Source: Lachnoclostridium sp. UBA3262 (lineage in GTDB: Bacteria; Bacillota; Clostridia; Lachnospirales; Lachnospiraceae). Taken from it: a DNA stretch of 24,065 bases. This document shows, piece by piece, positions 21,721-24,065 of this stretch. The notes below the pieces were generated by a model. That model did not search any database. It was not told the DNA's origin and saw nothing but the letters and a program-made list of their open reading frames with translations. The stretch spans positions 1 through 24,065 of the forward strand of contig DEUM01000026.1 of the NCBI GenBank assembly GCA_002362575.1, in the 5' to 3' direction. Each line of letters starts with the position of its first letter. Position 1 is the stretch's first letter. A program made the translations under genes and the position numbers.

Positions 21721-23169
21721 ATGCCTTGGCGAAAAATAAGAAAATATATCTTATATGTACTTGCTGCCATCGTTATTTATCTGGTAGTCGGCTTAATTGT
21801 TCCATTTTTACAGAAAAAATCTGTCAAAAACACTTCCGGGCCGGACAAACTGATAGAACAGGCGATGACCGACAAAAAAAGCCCCGACCGGGCTATGATA
21901 TTGGAAACCAACCAATCTGCACTGGAGGAGCGGATTCGCCTAATTCATATGGCAAAGGAACGAATCGTGCTGACAACTTTTGATATGAGGGAGGGGGAAA
22001 GCACCTCTGATATTTTGTCCCTGCTCTACCAGAAGGCAGAAGCCGGGGTTAAAATTCAGATTTTAATAGACGGCGTCAGCGGAGCACTTCGTCTTCGGGG
22101 CGTCCCACTGTTCCAGACGATTGCGTCACATGAAAACATTGAGATAAGAATTTACAATGAACTAAATCCTGTTTTTCCATGGAAGGCAATGGGACGCATG
22201 CACGATAAATATGTGATTGTTGACCAAATGGCTTACATACTCGGCGGGCGGAATACATTTGATTACTTTATCGGAAATTATATAACCGAAGGAATCAGTT
22301 ATGACAGAGAGGCGCTTATTTACAATACGGATTCTCTCTCCGCACAAAAACAGGCAGACAGCCAGACCTCAGACAGCTCCATTTTTGAACTGTATCAATA
22401 TTTTGAAGAAATGTGGAATTATCCAGAGTGCAAGACTTATGATGGCGGCGGTATTTCCGATGACGAAACGGAAACCGTCAAAACCTTTTTAGGGAAACGA
22501 TATCAGCAGCTGAAAGATAAATACCCGCAGCTTTTTTCCGACTATGACTACTGTCAGAGCACGGATGAGACAAAGGGCGTTACCCTCCTCAAAAATGAAA
22601 AGCATATCTACTCGAAAGAGCCGCTTATTTTTTATGAGCTTACCGAGCTGATGAAGCGGGCGAAAAAGAAAGCTGTTATCCATACACCGTATATTGTGGC
22701 AGATGATTATATGCTGTCTGCGCTCACTGATGTCTGCAAAAAAGTACCTGTTACTTTGATGACAAATGCGAGGGAAAATGGCGATAATGTTGTTGCCTCC
22801 AGCGATTACACCTACCACCGCAGTGATGTTCTGTCCACCGGAGTCTCTCTCCTTGAATACATGGGCGGCGTGTCCTATCATGGCAAATCAGTTGTCATTG
22901 ATGACGAGCTTGCCATCATTGGTTCCTATAACTTCGATATGCGCAGCACCTATGTCGATACGGAACTTATGCTTGCTATACGGAGTAAAGATGTCTGCAC
23001 CCGGCTGAACCGTTATATGGAAGATTATCACAAAGACAGTTGCCCGGTAAAAAAAGACGGCGGCAGGGAAAACCCGGAAGACATTGACGTGAAAGACTTA
23101 CCTCCGGTTAAAAATGCAATCTTTCATACGCTGGGGCTTATCCTGCAGCCGTTTCGTATTTTAGTTTGA
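21721..23169 (+). CDS. Membrane-anchored phospholipase D-like/cardiolipin synthase-like protein
   Basis: The 482-residue protein has one N-terminal membrane helix (about 8-30) and two HKD motifs, the paired catalytic sites of the phospholipase D superfamily: MHDKYVIVD (160-168; His161, Lys163, Asp168) followed by GGRN, and YHGKSVVIDD (386-395; His387, Lys389, Asp394) followed by GSYNFDMRS. Bacterial members include cardiolipin synthases, which join two phosphatidylglycerols, and phospholipases. It is close to cardiolipin synthase in length but has a single N-terminal helix instead of the usual two, so substrate assignment is open. The ATG at 21721 has AAGGAG 9 bases upstream. It is transcribed alone, divergently from trpB, and converges on the Ig-like gene. 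Confidence 0.88.
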   Translation: MPWRKIRKYILYVLAAIVIYLVVGLIVPFLQKKSVKNTSGPDKLIEQAMTDKKSPDRAMILETNQSALEERIRLIHMAKERIVLTTFDMREGESTSDILSLLYQKAEAGVKIQILIDGVSGALRLRGVPLFQTIASHENIEIRIYNELNPVFPWKAMGRMHDKYVIVDQMAYILGGRNTFDYFIGNYITEGISYDREALIYNTDSLSAQKQADSQTSDSSIFELYQYFEEMWNYPECKTYDGGGISDDETETVKTFLGKRYQQLKDKYPQLFSDYDYCQSTDETKGVTLLKNEKHIYSKEPLIFYELTELMKRAKKKAVIHTPYIVADDYMLSALTDVCKKVPVTLMTNARENGDNVVASSDYTYHRSDVLSTGVSLLEYMGGVSYHGKSVVIDDELAIIGSYNFDMRSTYVDTELMLAIRSKDVCTRLNRYMEDYHKDSCPVKKDGGRENPEDIDVKDLPPVKNAIFHTLGLILQPFRILV

Positions 23170-23225
23170 TTTTGTCTGGATTTTCATTTCTAAAACAACT
23201 GCTATTTCTTGATATCCTTCCCCTA

Positions 23226-23930
23226 CTAACCTGCTCTCCGAATCGTTATCCTGCCAGACAATTTTGAAATATGATTCCCGCCGGATATTACGGTTCCCAG
23301 TTCATACAAACCGGACGCAGGGCTGGCTGCGCCATAAAACATGACGACGTCATCCCACGGTTTATAGTAGGCTAAGGAACCCTTCTTCCCCTTGGATTTC
23401 GGTGTACCCTTAATGTCTAACCCTTTCGGAGGGTAGAAAATTTTTTCATTATCGCTAAAGTTTTCTACTTTCAGAGTGAGCGGAAGCTGCTTAAGCAAAT
23501 CCTTTGCCGCAGAGCTATTATTCAAACGAAAAACTACTGTGTATTTATTAGAGCTTACTGCGATTTTATCGCCGTCTGCTGCTTTGGCACTTTCGTTTTT
23601 TACTATCGTAACCAGACAAGTTAATCTTCTTTTTCCTGCCTTTGCCTGCAATCTTGCCCTCCCGGCCTTTTTTCCTTTTACTTTCACACTATTTTTTCCC
23701 TTCGTGATAGAAAGCTTCTTTTTACCGGAAAGTACCTTCCACGTGACCTTTTTTCCTGTATTCTTTACCTTGATTGTTTTTGTCTTTCCGACTTTTACTG
23801 TTATTTTTGAATGACTGAGCCGAACCTTACCAGCTCCAAGAACAGGAGTGTCCATGGACAAAGGAAAAATCATCCGCATTACCAGCCCCGCCGCCAGTGC
23901 AACGTAAATTAAGTTCCTGATCTTCTTCAT
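23226..23930 (-). CDS. Secreted protein with Ig-like and cyclophilin-like domains
   Basis: The 234-residue protein has an N-terminal signal peptide or anchor (MKKIRNLIYVALAAGLVMRM...), then a lysine-rich Ig-like group 2 (Big_2-type) domain (about 36-110: KITVKVGKTKTIKV, KVTWKVLSGKKKLSI, KVKGKKAGRARLQAK) and a C-terminal cyclophilin-like domain (about 124-232: YTVVFRLNNSSAAKDLLKQLPLTL, then DVVMFYGAAS and YELGTVISG). That second fold is related to cyclophilin but usually lacks proven isomerase activity. It probably acts at the cell surface. The ATG at 23930 has AAGGTC 6 bases upstream; the longer frame has none. It is very basic in the first half. Function is unknown and the domain names are from pattern. 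Confidence 0.75.
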   Translation of the reverse strand: MKKIRNLIYVALAAGLVMRMIFPLSMDTPVLGAGKVRLSHSKITVKVGKTKTIKVKNTGKKVTWKVLSGKKKLSITKGKNSVKVKGKKAGRARLQAKAGKRRLTCLVTIVKNESAKAADGDKIAVSSNKYTVVFRLNNSSAAKDLLKQLPLTLKVENFSDNEKIFYPPKGLDIKGTPKSKGKKGSLAYYKPWDDVVMFYGAASPASGLYELGTVISGGNHISKLSGRITIRRAG

Positions 23931-24012
23931 ATTGACCTTCTTTCTGTCGCGTAGCCTGACGATACCAAGTCGAACACATGGCAATCACTCAATTATTTAT
24001 GCTATTAAGGCG

Positions 24013-24065
24013 GCGAGTATCCTATGGTTTCTTGCCGTTATATCACTCCCCGAAAAATATTGTTT
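24013..24065 (+). repeat. Partial second copy of the palindromic MITE-like element
   Basis: The last ~53 bases align with the left arm of the element at 10757: shared GGTTTCTTGC and ATATCACT, then CC and an A-rich run, with a diverged terminal repeat (GAGTATCCTATGG against AGTAGGTATCGTACGG). The rest lies beyond the window, so the opposite arm cannot be seen. Confidence 0.6.

Overview
The window looks like chromosomal DNA of a gut-type Firmicute, most likely a Lachnospiraceae-like Clostridia. The reasons are strong AGGAGG-type ribosome sites, sigma-A promoters close to TTGACA-N17-TATAAT, a Gram-positive type LexA box, and Firmicute families such as BlaI/BlaR1, CsoR-CopA, Rrf2 and the radical-SAM/TIGR03915 repair pair. 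I see no rRNA, tRNA, CRISPR array or transposase. The species call is inference.

Region 1 (1-4.4 kb) is visibly AT-rich and accessory-like, with all genes on the minus strand: the start of a gene leaving the left edge, a small membrane protein, an SGNH/sialate-esterase-like hydrolase, a CPBP membrane protease, a class I methyltransferase and an XRE-like/ankyrin protein. The first four starts share a nearly identical leader (ATTTGTGGAGGT) although the encoded proteins are unrelated.

Region 2 (4.5-11.1 kb) has an Rrf2 regulator with a cupin gene behind a textbook promoter and operator, then an aminotransferase that trails a BlaI/BlaR1 pair. Facing that pair is a divergent two-gene unit: a membrane acyltransferase 3 and a membrane-anchored SGNH protein, which together resemble a split OatA-type cell-wall O-acetyltransferase. 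The two divergent promoters carry the same 15-bp operator just after the -10 box, so BlaI very likely controls both directions. The BlaR1 has no penicillin-binding sensor; a shorter, possibly NTF2-like domain takes its place. A ~295-bp imperfect palindrome resembling a MITE follows, and a diverged second copy begins at the right end of the window.

Region 3 (11.1-14.1 kb) is a copper-efflux operon: a CsoR operator, csoR and copA. The copA C-terminus is a second heavy-metal domain that has its own in-frame Shine-Dalgarno site and ATG, suggesting one gene makes both the ATPase and a free copper chaperone.

Region 4 (14.1-18.7 kb) is a tight minus-strand operon: radical-SAM DNA repair protein, TIGR03915 protein, tRNA-dihydrouridine synthase, mntP and thiD. 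Two LexA-like boxes lie in its promoter, which points to SOS control.

Region 5 (18.7-24 kb) has a stand-alone TrpB-like enzyme followed by an FAD-dependent dehydrogenase (minus), a divergent membrane-anchored phospholipase D/cardiolipin synthase-like protein (plus), and a secreted Ig-like plus cyclophilin-like protein (minus).
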